Source of the DNA: Devosia submarina
Lineage (GTDB): Bacteria; Pseudomonadota; Alphaproteobacteria; Rhizobiales; Devosiaceae
Direction: 5' to 3'
Assembly (NCBI RefSeq): GCF_003056345.1
Contig: NZ_PYWB01000007.1
Location: forward strand, 227,892-291,891
Length of the DNA: 64,000 bases
This document shows positions 53,866 through 63,937 of the stretch, piece by piece. The notes beneath the pieces are model-generated. The model saw only the letters and a list, made by a program, of their open reading frames with translations. It was not told where the DNA came from and ran no database searches. Position numbers and translations under genes: made by a program. How positions within the stretch are numbered: position 1 is the first letter of the stretch; each line of letters starts with the position of its first letter.

Positions 53866-54337
53866 TGGCGATCGAAAGGTTCAGCGCGCTGGCGAAGGCG
53901 ACCCATGCCAGATAGGGCGCAAACAGCCAGACGGCGAGCTTGTCATGTCGGCGCGCCGTCGCGATGAAGCCGATGATGGCGGCCAGGAGCGCGACGATGA
54001 TGGCGAAGGCGAGCCAGGGCATATGGGCAATGAACCAGACGGGCGACCAGATCCAGTTGAGCAGCATCTGGGCAAACCAGAACTTCATGGCCGTGCTGCC
54101 CCGATCCGCCATCCAGATGCGCCAGCCGGCGATTGCGATCAGCACGTAAAGCGCTGACCAGACCGGGCCAAAGAGCCAGCTGGGCGGGTTGAAGAAGGGC
54201 TTTTCGAGATTCTCGTACCACTCGCCCGGGGCCGACAATTGGCCGATCCAGAAGCCGACCCCAAGCACGATCACCAAGAAGGCTGCAAGGATCAGCCAGG
54301 AACGGGGTTGGCGATAGTCGGCTGTGGCGGTGGACAT
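53855..54337 (-). CDS. tspO: TspO/MBR family protein
   Basis: TspO is a five-helix membrane protein that binds porphyrins and cholesterol-like ligands and, in Rhodobacter, tunes photosynthesis genes. The 160-residue product from ATG 54337 has GQLSAPGEWYENLEKPFFNPPSWLFGPVW, ALYVLIAIAGWRIW, and the tryptophan-rich QMLLNWIWSPVWF helix. The stop overlaps the convergent acyltransferase gene. The frame is open upstream but the added residues are unconserved. Confidence 0.93.
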   Translation of the reverse strand: MSTATADYRQPRSWLILAAFLVIVLGVGFWIGQLSAPGEWYENLEKPFFNPPSWLFGPVWSALYVLIAIAGWRIWMADRGSTAMKFWFAQMLLNWIWSPVWFIAHMPWLAFAIIVALLAAIIGFIATARRHDKLAVWLFAPYLAWVAFASALNLSIAIMN

Positions 54338-54399
54338 GTGGGGCACACTCGTTGATCGGTTCGGGGGAGAACGCGGCCTTGTGCCGAGTGGTTCATTCC

Positions 54400-55692
54400 C
54401 TAGCCATTGCGCCGCATGGCGTTGAAGTAAAAGCCGTCGGTTTGGGTCAGCCGGGGGGTGAGCGAGACACCAGATTGCCGGGTCAGCACTTGCGGCGGTG
54501 GTTCGGTGCCGAAGGCCGATTGCCAAAGCTCGCTAGGCGGAATGGAGGCAAAGTCAGGGTGGCGATCGAGGAAGGCGGCGATCTGGTCGTCGTTCTCTTC
54601 GGGCAGGATCGAGCAGGTGATGTAGACCAGCGTGCCGCCCGGTTTGAGGAAACGAACAGCATCGTCGAGGATCGCGGCCTGCTCAGATGCGCGTTGCGCC
54701 AGAAGTTCGGGGGAGAGCTTCCACTTTGTGTCGGGTCGGCGGCGCCAGGTGCCGGTGCCGGTGCATGGCGCGTCGATCAGGACGCGGTCCATCTTGCCGG
54801 CGAGATCGTCGAGCGCTCCAGGCTCGGGGGCACGGACCTGCACATTGCGAGCGCCATTGCGCTTGAGGCGGTCGTAGATGGGGGCGAGGCGATTGCGATC
54901 GCTGTCGAAGGCGAAGATCTGGCCCTTGTTGCCCATGGCAGCGGCCAGGGCCAGCGTCTTCCCGCCAGCGCCGGCGCAGAGGTCGAGCACCTGTTCGCCG
55001 CCTTTGGCTGCGGCAAGAAGTGCCACGATCTGGCTGCCTTGGTCCTGCACCTCGAACCAGCCCTTGAGATACCCTTCGTCGGTGGTGACGTTGGGGGTGC
55101 GGGCATCACGCGGCCCGGCGGGCATGGTGACGCCCAAGGGCGAGATGGCAGTCTCGACTGGGTTGAAGCGCGCGAGGGATTTCAGCACGCGCTCGCGCTG
55201 CGCCTTGAGGGTGTTGGTGCGCAGATCGAGCGAAGGGCGGCCGGCCATGGCTTGCCCTTCGGCGATCCAATTGTCCGCGAAGGCCCGCTCGAAAGAAGGA
55301 GCGAGCCATTCGGGCACATCAGCAAGATTATGGCCGGCCGTGGTGTCGGGGAGCTGGCCGACAAGGCGAGCCTGCTCGTCATCGGTCAGCGGCTCGGGGG
55401 CGTGATTGTCGGCTGCAAAGCTGTCGCTAAGGGCGGCGGGCTCTTCGTTCCAGTCCCGCACGGCAACGGCGAGCACCAGGGCGCGCGGGCTGTCGCTGCC
55501 CATGAGCGCTGCGTGTGAAGCGCGGCGGCGCAGGGCATCATAAACGAGATTGCCGATCGCGGCGCGGTCCCCTGCCCCAGCAAAGCGGTTGTTCAGGCCC
55601 CAGGCTTTCAGAGCCTCCGACACGGGCCGCTTGCGGGTTTCCACATCGGTAAGGACTTCGATTGCAGCGGATAGGCGACCAGGCAGACGCAT
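54400..55692 (-). CDS. rsmB: 16S rRNA m5C methyltransferase RsmB-like
   Basis: RsmB (Fmu/Sun) methylates a cytosine in 16S rRNA. The 430-residue protein has an N-terminal NusB-like region and a SAM-dependent core with DLCAGAGGKTLALAA, DAPCTGTGTWRRRPD and the catalytic cysteine in YITCSILPEEN. ATG 55692 shares its first base with the stop of the upstream MAPEG gene (TGATG), so they are translationally coupled. The exact target base is inferred from family. Other RsmB/F-type enzymes cannot be fully excluded. Confidence 0.88.
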   Translation of the reverse strand: MRLPGRLSAAIEVLTDVETRKRPVSEALKAWGLNNRFAGAGDRAAIGNLVYDALRRRASHAALMGSDSPRALVLAVAVRDWNEEPAALSDSFAADNHAPEPLTDDEQARLVGQLPDTTAGHNLADVPEWLAPSFERAFADNWIAEGQAMAGRPSLDLRTNTLKAQRERVLKSLARFNPVETAISPLGVTMPAGPRDARTPNVTTDEGYLKGWFEVQDQGSQIVALLAAAKGGEQVLDLCAGAGGKTLALAAAMGNKGQIFAFDSDRNRLAPIYDRLKRNGARNVQVRAPEPGALDDLAGKMDRVLIDAPCTGTGTWRRRPDTKWKLSPELLAQRASEQAAILDDAVRFLKPGGTLVYITCSILPEENDDQIAAFLDRHPDFASIPPSELWQSAFGTEPPPQVLTRQSGVSLTPRLTQTDGFYFNAMRRNG

Positions 55693-56129
55693 CAGACACT
55701 CGGGGTTAGAACCAGGAGGCGAAGCACGAGCCATAGCCAGAGAAGGGCAAGGACGGCAAGGCCGGCCGTGTAGAGGGCGAAGCGGCGATAGACGCGATTG
55801 GTGGTGACGTGAACAAAAGCATGGGCATAGCGGAGCGCGACGAAGAGCCAGGCGAGCACGAGTTCAATCCAGCTAGTGGAGGTGCAGACGAGCGTGAGGA
55901 TGGTGGCAAGGTAGAAGAGGACAGGCAGCTGGAATTGGTTGTCGAAGCTATTGGAGAGGAGGCGGGCGCGGAGGGGATAGGCGGTGCGGTCCACTGCAAT
56001 ATCGGCAACAGCAATTTCGCCCGACTTTACCCGCGGCACGCGCTCGCGGCCCATCAGCAGGAGGATAATGAGGGTGAGGAGAACCTGGGCGGCAATTGCA
56101 AGGACGAGGAGCTTGGCGTTGGGGGTCAC
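55692..56129 (-). CDS. MAPEG family membrane protein
   Basis: The 145-residue product has four membrane helices and the MAPEG pattern (RLLSNSFDNQFQLPVLFY, then WLFVALRYAHAFVHVTTNRVYRRF). No ATG starts it; the GTG at 56129 with GGAG upstream gives MTPNAKLLVLAIAA as the first helix. The open frame extends to 56294, but that part overlaps a palindromic repeat and looks non-coding. Bacterial members handle glutathione or related substrates, but the role here is unknown. It is coupled to rsmB by TGATG. Confidence 0.83.
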   Translation of the reverse strand: MTPNAKLLVLAIAAQVLLTLIILLLMGRERVPRVKSGEIAVADIAVDRTAYPLRARLLSNSFDNQFQLPVLFYLATILTLVCTSTSWIELVLAWLFVALRYAHAFVHVTTNRVYRRFALYTAGLAVLALLWLWLVLRLLVLTPSV

Positions 56130-56237
56130 TTCATCAGGCTCCGGCGCCGATTCAAGGTGCAGGGCTAAGGGTTTGCCGCGGAAAGGGTTCCGGCAGACGT
56201 GCCAAAGCGCCGCCCCGGGTGCGGTGATGTCCAGCGT

Positions 56238-56298
56238 GCAAGTGGCGAGGCAATGCCTCGAAGTAGTTTGTGTAGTGAGACAGAGCCTCGCCACTTGC
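56238..56298. repeat. Inverted repeat with perfect 14-bp arms
   Basis: GCAAGTGGCGAGGC (56238-56251) and GCCTCGCCACTTGC (56285-56298) are exact inverted copies. Inside, CGAGGC-aat-GCCTCG forms a second hairpin. The element sits in the MAPEG leader region. Confidence 0.85.
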
Positions 56299-56403
56299 GA
56301 TGGGTTTTTCCGGCGCGCGCGACCCTGGTCCCTGAGCCTCCCAGAGGCATTGGTGACACTTCCGCTTGCCTACGGGGATCACGAACATCCCCGCCCCATC
56401 TGA

Positions 56404-56448
56404 CAACCACACTAGCCGGTTCGCGCGACCCGCTGGGTGATGTGGTTG
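56404..56448. repeat. Short inverted repeat CAACCACA/TGTGGTTG
   Basis: Perfect 8-bp arms at 56404-56411 and 56441-56448 flank a GC-rich centre. Lower complexity than its neighbours, but part of the same cluster. Confidence 0.55.
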
Positions 56449-56527
56449 GTGAGGGGAGAATAGCGCAGGGTGATTGTGAGGGGAGAAGGGGGAAAGATTT
56501 GGGAGTGGGAAAGGCCCCCCACCCTGG

Positions 56528-56548
56528 CCCTCCCCGCAAGGGGGAGGG
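56528..56548. repeat. Hairpin CCCTCCCC/GGGGAGGG
   Basis: An 8-bp stem with a 5-base loop (GCAAG). CCCTCCCC-gcaag-GGGGAGGG resembles intergenic palindromes widespread in Hyphomicrobiales. Confidence 0.65.
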
Positions 56549-56591
56549 TGAACGCGGTGGGTGGGTGGCCATCGATCCATCCACAAACGCT

Positions 56592-56704
56592 GTGTCATCC
56601 CGGGCTTGACCTGAGGAGACTGCACCTGCGGAGCAATCGTTAAGTATAGAGCCCCTCGGATCAAGTCCGAGGGCAGGCTCTCGGGGCCGGCCCGAGGGTG
56701 ATGA
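56592..56704. repeat. REP-pair element, diverged, with central hairpin
   Basis: It starts GTCATCCCGGGCTTGACCTG and ends in the inverted GGCCCGAGGGTGATGAC, the same half-element style as the repeat at 1864-2000, with more mismatches. A perfect hairpin CCCTCGGA-tcaag-TCCGAGGG sits at 56653-56673. Confidence 0.72.
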
Positions 56705-56740
56705 CGGGTGGGTGAGCGGCAAACCGGCCCGGCTAGTAGC

Positions 56741-56828
56741 CCTCATGGTGAGCCTATCCAACCAGGAGGGGATGGCACCACAAGCCTCCACTCGCTCGAC
56801 CTCCTGGTTCGACAGGCTCACCATGAGG
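56741..56828. repeat. 29-bp inverted repeat CCTCATGGTGAGCC...
   Basis: Arms 56741-56769 and 56800-56828 match at 27 of 29 positions as inverted copies, around a 30-base centre. The arm sequence CCTCATGGTGAGCCT(G)TC is not related to the REP halves nearby, so this is a second repeat family. Confidence 0.85.
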
Positions 56829-56874
56829 CATTTGGGAGGTCAGCGGTTGGGAGAGATGGCGTCATAGCTCGGAT

Positions 56875-56961
56875 CGTCATCCTCGGGCTTGACCCGAGGA
56901 CGCTGTAGTTTTGGGGCGCTGATGAAGTGAAGAACCCGCGGGTCGAGCCCGAGGGTGACGA
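56875..56961. repeat. REP-pair element immediately after guaB
   Basis: Left half GTCATCCTCGGGCTTGACCC (56876-56895) and right half ending CGAGCCCGAGGGTGAC (inverted) recall the element at 1864-2000. It is 40 bases beyond the guaB stop and may stabilise or end the guaB mRNA. Confidence 0.78.
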
Positions 56962-57001
56962 GCAGGAATGGCGGTGCGCCCCCTGCCCTGCATGGGTTGC
57001 C

Positions 57002-58576
<1,575 letters not shown>

Positions 58577-58749
58577 TCAGGTTGGCGAGGGTCAATAGCA
58601 CCACGGCTAAAGCTTGCATAGTGCGGGAGGCGCAGACTTGCCCTGCAGGAAACTTCCATACAAGGGGCGAGTTCTGCTTTTCACCTTGGCTGCAAAGGTT
58701 CATACTTGCCCGGCCTGCCCTGGCGCGTGTCGCGATTCCTCCCGGTTTG

Positions 58750-60150
58750 ATGATCAATATCCGTGTTACCCCGCTGATTCTGGCGGTCGCCCTGTTCATG
58801 GAACAGATGGACTCGACTGTGATCGCCACGTCGCTTCCTGCCATTGCCCTGGATATTGGCACCGAGCCCATTGCCTTGAAGCTGGCGCTGACGGCCTATT
58901 TCGTGGCGCTGGCTATTTTTATTCCCATTAGCGGATGGATGGCTGACCGGTTCGGGGCCAAGAATATCTTCCGGCTGGCAATCCTTGTGTTCATGCTAGG
59001 CTCGCTTGCCTGCTCTTTTGCGTTTTCCCTGGAGACCTTCGTTCTGTCGCGGTTCTTCCAGGGAATCGGATCCTCGATGATGACCCCGGTGGGGCGGCTG
59101 CTGCTGGTGCGCTCGACGCCACGATCCGAACTGGTTGCCGCCATGGCGTGGCTAACCGTTCCCGGATTGCTGGGGCCGCTGACCGGACCACTGATTGGCG
59201 GGTTCCTGACGACCTATCTCAGCTGGCACTGGATCTTTTGGATCAACATCCCCATTGGCATTGCCGGCATCATCCTGGCCGGTATTTTCCTCCATGTCCC
59301 AGATGAGCGGCATCCCCGGCCTACCGACTTTGTTGGCTTTATCCTCGCGGCGATCTCATTTTCGGGCACGGTGTTCGGCCTCTCGGTTGTGAGCCTGCCG
59401 GCGCTGCCCATCATCTATGGCTATCTCACCCTCGCAATCGGTATCGTCTCGGGCATTCTATATTTGCTGCATGCAAGGCGGACAAAATATCCACTGCTTG
59501 ACCCTGCCCTGTTTCGGCATCGGCTGTTTAGGGCGTCGGTCGTGGGGGGCTCGGTGTTCCGTATCGGTATTGGAGCCGTGCCGTTCCTGCTGCCGCTGAC
59601 CCTTCAGTTGGGCTTTGGGCTCAATCCGTTTCAATCGGGTGCCATCACCTTTGTGTCGGCCATCGGCGCCATCATGAGCAAGTTTCTCGCCGAGCGGGTG
59701 TTTGCACGCTTGGGGTTTCCGCGCGTGCTGGGCTTTTGCGCCATGATGGGCGGATTGCTGATTGGGGCACAGGGGTTCTTTGATGCACAAACGCCGGCGG
59801 CAATCATCATGGCAGTGCTGTTGTGCGGCGGCATTTTGCGCTCGGTGGTGTTCACCGGGTCCAATGCCATGGGCTATGCCGATGTGGCCGATGACGAGGC
59901 GAGCCAGGCGACCGCCATTGTAGCGGTGGGACAGCAGCTCAGCATTGCTGCGGGCGTGGCGGTTGCCGGCGCAATTCTCGAGATCAGCACGCGGCTGCGG
60001 GGAACCGAGCTGTCTATCATCGATTTTCAGACGGCGTTCTTTGTGGTGGGCGGCCTCAGTGCACTGGCCGGCCTTGTTTATTACCGGCTGCCGGCGGACG
60101 CCGGGGCAGAAGTCTCGGGCCATGTCATGGTTCGGGCGCAAAAGGAGTGA
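58750..60150 (+). CDS. MFS multidrug-type exporter (DHA2 family), copy 1
   Basis: This roughly 466-residue protein has about fourteen membrane helices and DHA2-type motifs: MEQMDSTVIATSLPAIA in helix 1, the loop WMADRFGAKNIFR and LSRFFQGIGSSMMTPVGR, then PGLLGPLTGPLIGG in helix 5. These indicate a proton-driven drug or metabolite efflux pump of the EmrB/QacA group. ATG 58750 is chosen by alignment with the next gene; no good ribosome-binding site precedes it. The next gene is a close paralogue in tandem. Substrate unknown. Confidence 0.88.
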   Translation: MINIRVTPLILAVALFMEQMDSTVIATSLPAIALDIGTEPIALKLALTAYFVALAIFIPISGWMADRFGAKNIFRLAILVFMLGSLACSFAFSLETFVLSRFFQGIGSSMMTPVGRLLLVRSTPRSELVAAMAWLTVPGLLGPLTGPLIGGFLTTYLSWHWIFWINIPIGIAGIILAGIFLHVPDERHPRPTDFVGFILAAISFSGTVFGLSVVSLPALPIIYGYLTLAIGIVSGILYLLHARRTKYPLLDPALFRHRLFRASVVGGSVFRIGIGAVPFLLPLTLQLGFGLNPFQSGAITFVSAIGAIMSKFLAERVFARLGFPRVLGFCAMMGGLLIGAQGFFDAQTPAAIIMAVLLCGGILRSVVFTGSNAMGYADVADDEASQATAIVAVGQQLSIAAGVAVAGAILEISTRLRGTELSIIDFQTAFFVVGGLSALAGLVYYRLPADAGAEVSGHVMVRAQKE

Positions 60151-60171
60151 CCGGGCTTCAACCCGGCTTTT
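60151..60171 (+). terminator. Short hairpin between the tandem MFS genes
   Basis: CCGGG-cttcaa-CCCGG followed by CTTTT begins immediately after the stop of MFS copy 1 and ends six bases before the TTG start of copy 2. A 5-bp stem is weak; partial termination or attenuation is the most it could do. Confidence 0.35.
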
Positions 60172-60176
60172 GAACA

Positions 60177-61559
60177 TTGTCGCGCATCACCCCCCTGATT
60201 CTTGCCACCGCCCTGTTCATGGAAAACATGGACTCGACCGTGATTGCCACCTCTCTGGCCGCCATCGCAGCCGATATCGGCACCACGCCCATTTCGCTCA
60301 AGCTCGCGTTGACGGCATACCTTGTGGCGCTGGCGATCTTTATTCCCATTTCGAGCTGGATGGCGGACCGGTTTGGGGCGCGCAACGTGTTTCGGGTGGC
60401 CATGGCCGTGTTCGTGCTGGGGTCCATCGCCTGCGCCTTTGCCAATTCGCTGGGGTTTTTCGTGGGCGCGCGGTTTCTCCAGGGCATGGGCGGTGCGTTG
60501 ATGACGCCGGTGGCGCGCCTGGTGCTGGTGCGTTCGACGCCGCGGCATGAGCTGGTCAATGCCATGGCGTGGCTGACCATTCCGGGGCTGATCGGGCCGA
60601 TCGTGGGGCCGCCCTTTGGCGGGTTTCTCACCACCTTTTTCAGCTGGCACTGGATTTTCTTGATCAATGTTCCCATCGGCATTCTTGGGATCTTGCTGGT
60701 CAGCCGGTTCCTGCCGGAAACCATGCGCAACGAGCCGCGCCGGATCGATCTGACGGGCTTTGCCTTGGCGGGGCCGGCCTTTGCCCTGTTTGCCTTTGGC
60801 ACCTCGGTGATCAGCCTGCCTGCCCTGCCCCCAATGATCGGGGTAGTTGCGACGGCCATGGGCATTGGGCTTGCGGTGCTTTATGCGCGCCATGCGCTAT
60901 CGACCGACAATCCCCTGTTCAACCTGCGCCTGCTGCGGTTTCCATTCTTTCGCAGCTCGGTGATTGCCGGCACGTTTTTCCGGCTGGGCCAAGGGGCCAT
61001 ACCGTTTCTGTTTCCGCTCATGCTGCAGCTGGGCTTTGGTTATAGCCCGTTCGAATCGGGCATGATCACCTTTGCCGGGGCCGTGGGGGCGATCATTGCC
61101 AAGTTCGTGGCGATCGGCATTTTCGTGAAGATCGGGTTTCGCCTTGCGCTGGTGCTATCAACAGCGGTTTCGGCGGGAGGGCTGTTTGCGATGGGGCTTT
61201 ATACGCCCGAAACGCCGATCCTCGTGATCATCGCGATCCTGATCTTTGTGGGCTTTTGGCAGTCGGTATTCTGGACGGGCAGCGGGGCGTTCGCCTTTGC
61301 CGATATAGACGACAAGGACGCGGGACAGGCTAATGTGATGAGCCAGGTTTCGGTTCAGCTATCCATTGCGCTGGGCGTGGCGCTGGGTGGTGGCATGCTG
61401 GAGGCCAGCACGGCGCTGCGCGGTGGGGAAATCACGCTGATCGACTTCCACACGGCCTTTATTATCCTGGCCATTGTGTGCCTGGTTTCAACGGCGCTGT
61501 TCTTGCGGCTGCCGCGCAATGCCGGTCATCAGCTGACGAGCAAGCCCGCGGGGCACTAG
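60177..61559 (+). CDS. MFS multidrug-type exporter (DHA2 family), copy 2
   Basis: The 460-residue protein is a tandem paralogue of the preceding transporter, sharing ITPLILATALFMENMDSTV at the start, WMADRFGARNVFR, RFLQGMGGALMTPVARL and PGLIGPIVGPPFGG. Identity is obvious by eye over the whole first half. An in-frame TGA at 60171 leaves TTG 60177 as the only start that keeps helix 1, with no Shine-Dalgarno before it; translation may depend on read-on from copy 1. The rlmE gene converges with a 1-base gap. Substrate unknown. Confidence 0.87.
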   Translation: MSRITPLILATALFMENMDSTVIATSLAAIAADIGTTPISLKLALTAYLVALAIFIPISSWMADRFGARNVFRVAMAVFVLGSIACAFANSLGFFVGARFLQGMGGALMTPVARLVLVRSTPRHELVNAMAWLTIPGLIGPIVGPPFGGFLTTFFSWHWIFLINVPIGILGILLVSRFLPETMRNEPRRIDLTGFALAGPAFALFAFGTSVISLPALPPMIGVVATAMGIGLAVLYARHALSTDNPLFNLRLLRFPFFRSSVIAGTFFRLGQGAIPFLFPLMLQLGFGYSPFESGMITFAGAVGAIIAKFVAIGIFVKIGFRLALVLSTAVSAGGLFAMGLYTPETPILVIIAILIFVGFWQSVFWTGSGAFAFADIDDKDAGQANVMSQVSVQLSIALGVALGGGMLEASTALRGGEITLIDFHTAFIILAIVCLVSTALFLRLPRNAGHQLTSKPAGH

Positions 61560-61560
61560 G

Positions 61561-62301
61561 CTAGCGGTCGTCTTCGGGCTCGTCTTCCGATGCCGGCGTG
61601 TTGCCCTTGAAGCCCTTGGCGATCAGATAGGCCTCGGCCGAGTCGGAGCGGCTGGAAGGCGGCTTGGCGTGAAAGGTGGTACGGAAATGGCGCTTGAGCA
61701 TGTGCAAAAGCTCGTGCTCGGTGCCGCCCTGGAAAACCTTGGCGACAAAGGCGCCATTCGGCGCCAGCACGTTGAGCGCAAAGTCGGCCGCGATTTCGAT
61801 CAGCTGGACGATGCGCAGATGATCGGTGGGGCGATGGCCGGTGGTGGGCCATGCCATGTCGGACATGACCAGATCGGCCTTCTTGCCGCCCATGGCGTCG
61901 ATCAGCATTTGCGGAGCGTCGTCCTCGGTGAAATCCTTTTGAAGCAGGATCACGCCGGGGATAGGGTCCATTTCGAGGTAGTCGATACCGACAACCAGGG
62001 GATTGGCTTCGGTGGAGCCCACGGCCTTGGCTGCCACCTGGCTCCAGCCGCCGGGGGCGGCGCCCAGATCGACCACGCGGGTGCCCTTATGGAAAAGCTT
62101 ATGCTTTTCGTCCATTTCCTTGATTTTGAAGGCCGCGCGGGAGCGGTAGCCTTCAGCGCGGGCGCGGGCCACATAGGGGTCGTTGAGCTGGCGCTCGAGC
62201 CATTTGGTGGAGGACACCTTGCGGCCCTTGGCGGATTTGACGCGGATCTTGAGGTCCTTGTCGGACTTGCGCCCGCCAGTACCCAGAGCTTTATCCACCA
62301 T
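61561..62301 (-). CDS. rlmE: 23S rRNA 2'-O-ribose U2552 methyltransferase RlmE
   Basis: RlmE (RrmJ/FtsJ) methylates U2552 of 23S rRNA late in 50S assembly. ATG 62301 with GGAGG upstream gives 246 residues. The N-terminus is basic (about 1-45); then [17 protein letters not shown] targeting, the SAM motif [29 protein letters not shown] with the catalytic Asp, and the late KVFQGG lysine. It overlaps the upstream ppx-type gene by 11 bases, a conserved pair in Rhizobiales. Confidence 0.95.
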   Translation of the reverse strand: MVDKALGTGGRKSDKDLKIRVKSAKGRKVSSTKWLERQLNDPYVARARAEGYRSRAAFKIKEMDEKHKLFHKGTRVVDLGAAPGGWSQVAAKAVGSTEANPLVVGIDYLEMDPIPGVILLQKDFTEDDAPQMLIDAMGGKKADLVMSDMAWPTTGHRPTDHLRIVQLIEIAADFALNVLAPNGAFVAKVFQGGTEHELLHMLKRHFRTTFHAKPPSSRSDSAEAYLIAKGFKGNTPASEDEPEDDR

Positions 62302-63475
62302 TGCTGTTCCTCCGAGGGTAACGCGCGGCGCGCGATGAGTTGCGGTCCGCATCCATGAGCGAAATCAGGATGCCCTCGCGCAGGCCACGGTCAGCCACGC
62401 GCACGCGTTCGGTCGGCCATTCGCGCCGGATCGCCTCGAAAATGGCACAGCCCGGCAGGACGAGATCGGCGCGATCGCGGCCGATGCAGGAATGGGCCAC
62501 GCGGCGCTCGAAGGGCATGCCCAGGAGCACTTTCATGGTCTCATCGACCTCAGCCCGCTTCATCCAGAGACCGTCCACCTTCTGGCGCTCATAGCGCTCG
62601 AGGCCAAGATGGAGGCCCGCGAGCGTGGTGACGGTGCCCGAGGTGCCGATCAGGTGAACGGGATGATTGGCAATCATCTGGCGCAGCTTTTCGCGGCCGC
62701 GGAACTGGCGCAGATGCTCGGAAACGAAAGCCACCATGTCTTCAAAAACTTGCGGGGTGACGTTGACGCCGCCAAAGCGCTCGGCAATGGACACAACCCC
62801 CACCGGCAGGGATTGCCAGGAGCGGATGGACGCCGACATGCGGCCTTGCGCCTTGGGCCGGCCGCCGCGGAAGTCGAGCCAGGCGAGCTCCGAGGAACCG
62901 CCGCCAATGTCGAACATCAAGGCGCCGGCAGCACTCGATTCGATAAGGTCGGCGCAACCGGTGACAGCCAGTTCGGCCTCGGTGCGCCGGTCAACGATTT
63001 CAAGCTCGATGCCGAGCTCGTTCTTGACGCGGTTGATGAAGGCGGGGCCGTTTTCGGCGGCGCGGCAGGCTTCCGTCGCGATCAGGCGCATGCGGGCGGG
63101 CTGGTGCTCGCGCAGCTTGTTGCGGCAGTGGCGCAGCGCTTCCATGGTCCTTTCCATGGCGGCATCGCCCAGGCGACCAGTGACGGAAACGCCCTCGCCC
63201 AGCCGGACGATGCGGGTAAAGCCATCCAGAACGCGGAAGCCATGGTCGTGTGGGCGGGCGATCAGAAGCCGGCAATTATTGGTGCCCAAATCGAGCGCTG
63301 CATAGATGGCACCACGGTGCCGGCGCGGACTGGGGGCGGGCATTGTCCGCTTTTCCGCTTGGAGCACGGGCGCACTTGGCCCTGCCCTTCCCGCCGGTTC
63401 CTGAACCGACGGCTCACGGATTGCCGCTCCGTCCAAAGACGGCATGACGGCAGCGGACCGATCGGAATCGGTCAC
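62291..63475 (-). CDS. Ppx/GppA family phosphatase
   Basis: These enzymes hydrolyse polyphosphate or pppGpp. The GTG at 63475, with AGGAG six bases before it, gives 394 residues; a longer frame adds thirteen poorly conserved ones. After a proline-rich N-terminal stretch of about 55 residues come the ASKHA-fold motifs [12 protein letters not shown] and [11 protein letters not shown], and the catalytic glutamate segment [10 protein letters not shown]. It ends inside the start of rlmE. Whether it is exopolyphosphatase or GppA cannot be settled from sequence alone. Confidence 0.92.
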   Translation of the reverse strand: MTDSDRSAAVMPSLDGAAIREPSVQEPAGRAGPSAPVLQAEKRTMPAPSPRRHRGAIYAALDLGTNNCRLLIARPHDHGFRVLDGFTRIVRLGEGVSVTGRLGDAAMERTMEALRHCRNKLREHQPARMRLIATEACRAAENGPAFINRVKNELGIELEIVDRRTEAELAVTGCADLIESSAAGALMFDIGGGSSELAWLDFRGGRPKAQGRMSASIRSWQSLPVGVVSIAERFGGVNVTPQVFEDMVAFVSEHLRQFRGREKLRQMIANHPVHLIGTSGTVTTLAGLHLGLERYERQKVDGLWMKRAEVDETMKVLLGMPFERRVAHSCIGRDRADLVLPGCAIFEAIRREWPTERVRVADRGLREGILISLMDADRNSSRAARYPRRNSNGG

Positions 63476-63665
63476 GGTATTCTCCTGACGTGCGCGGTCG
63501 CGTGACCGGCTCACCGGATCGCGCCCGACGCACTGTTATTGCGTGTCAGGAACCAAGGTAATGCAAGGGGACGATCTGCGCAATGGCATGTGCGGGAGGG
63601 GGGTACAAGTGTCGGTTTGACTTCCTGCTCTTTGATCAGTGAGATCAGAGTTCCTGGAGTCTCAA

Positions 63666-63893
63666 ATGCCATTAAACCTCTTCATCGATACGAATGTCTT
63701 CCTAAATTTCTTCCACTTCAGCGGTGAAGATTTAGAGGAACTTAAAAAGCTGACCGTCCTGATCGACGAGGGGGAGATTGCCTTGTGGTTGCCGAAGCAG
63801 GTTTGCGATGAGTTTCACCGCAACCGCGACGGCAAAATCAAGGACGCTATGGCGGGCACGCCACAGAAGTTTATGGAGCGCACCCTATTTTGA
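63666..63893 (+). pseudogene. Truncated PIN-domain protein
   Basis: The reading frame from ATG 63666 gives 75 residues. The first 60 match the N-terminus of a PIN-domain family (LFIDTNVFLNFFHFSGEDLEELKKL, then PKQVCDEFHRNRD) with the first conserved Asp in FIDTN. Full proteins of this kind are several hundred residues. After KIKDA, near base 63846, similarity stops and the last dozen residues (MAGTPQKFMERTLF) look unrelated. An IS66-type tnpA begins 41 bases after the stop, so an insertion has probably cut the gene. PIN domains are ribonucleases, often in toxin-antitoxin or defence settings. Confidence 0.72.
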
Positions 63894-63919
63894 CCGGACA
63901 TGTGGCATAGCTGATAAGG

Positions 63920-63937
63920 CATAGGCATACGCCTATG
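63920..63937. promoter_or_regulatory. Hairpin over the tnpA start codon
   Basis: CATAGGC-atac-GCCTATG is a perfect 7-bp inverted repeat whose right arm includes the ATG at 63935. In mRNA it would hide the start codon. Confidence 0.5.

Larger units (their letters stand above)
56130..57001. repeat. Repeat-rich intergenic region between MAPEG and guaB
   Basis: This 872-base gap lies upstream of the MAPEG gene and downstream of guaB. It contains at least five separate palindromic elements (listed individually), unusually high density for this compact chromosome. Short overlapping open frames on both strands are low-complexity translations of the palindromes and show no ribosome-binding sites or family similarity. 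Confidence 0.8.

Noticed and set aside
56165..56824. A 219-codon open frame on the minus strand upstream of MAPEG
   Set aside because: It runs through the palindromic repeats, is low in complexity (Pro, Ser, Arg, Gly), has no ribosome-binding site and matches no family; GC-rich palindromes give such open frames by chance.
56592..56961. CRISPR-like array before guaB
   Set aside because: The repeated units are inverted pairs from different families, not direct repeats with regular unique spacers, and no cas gene is near.
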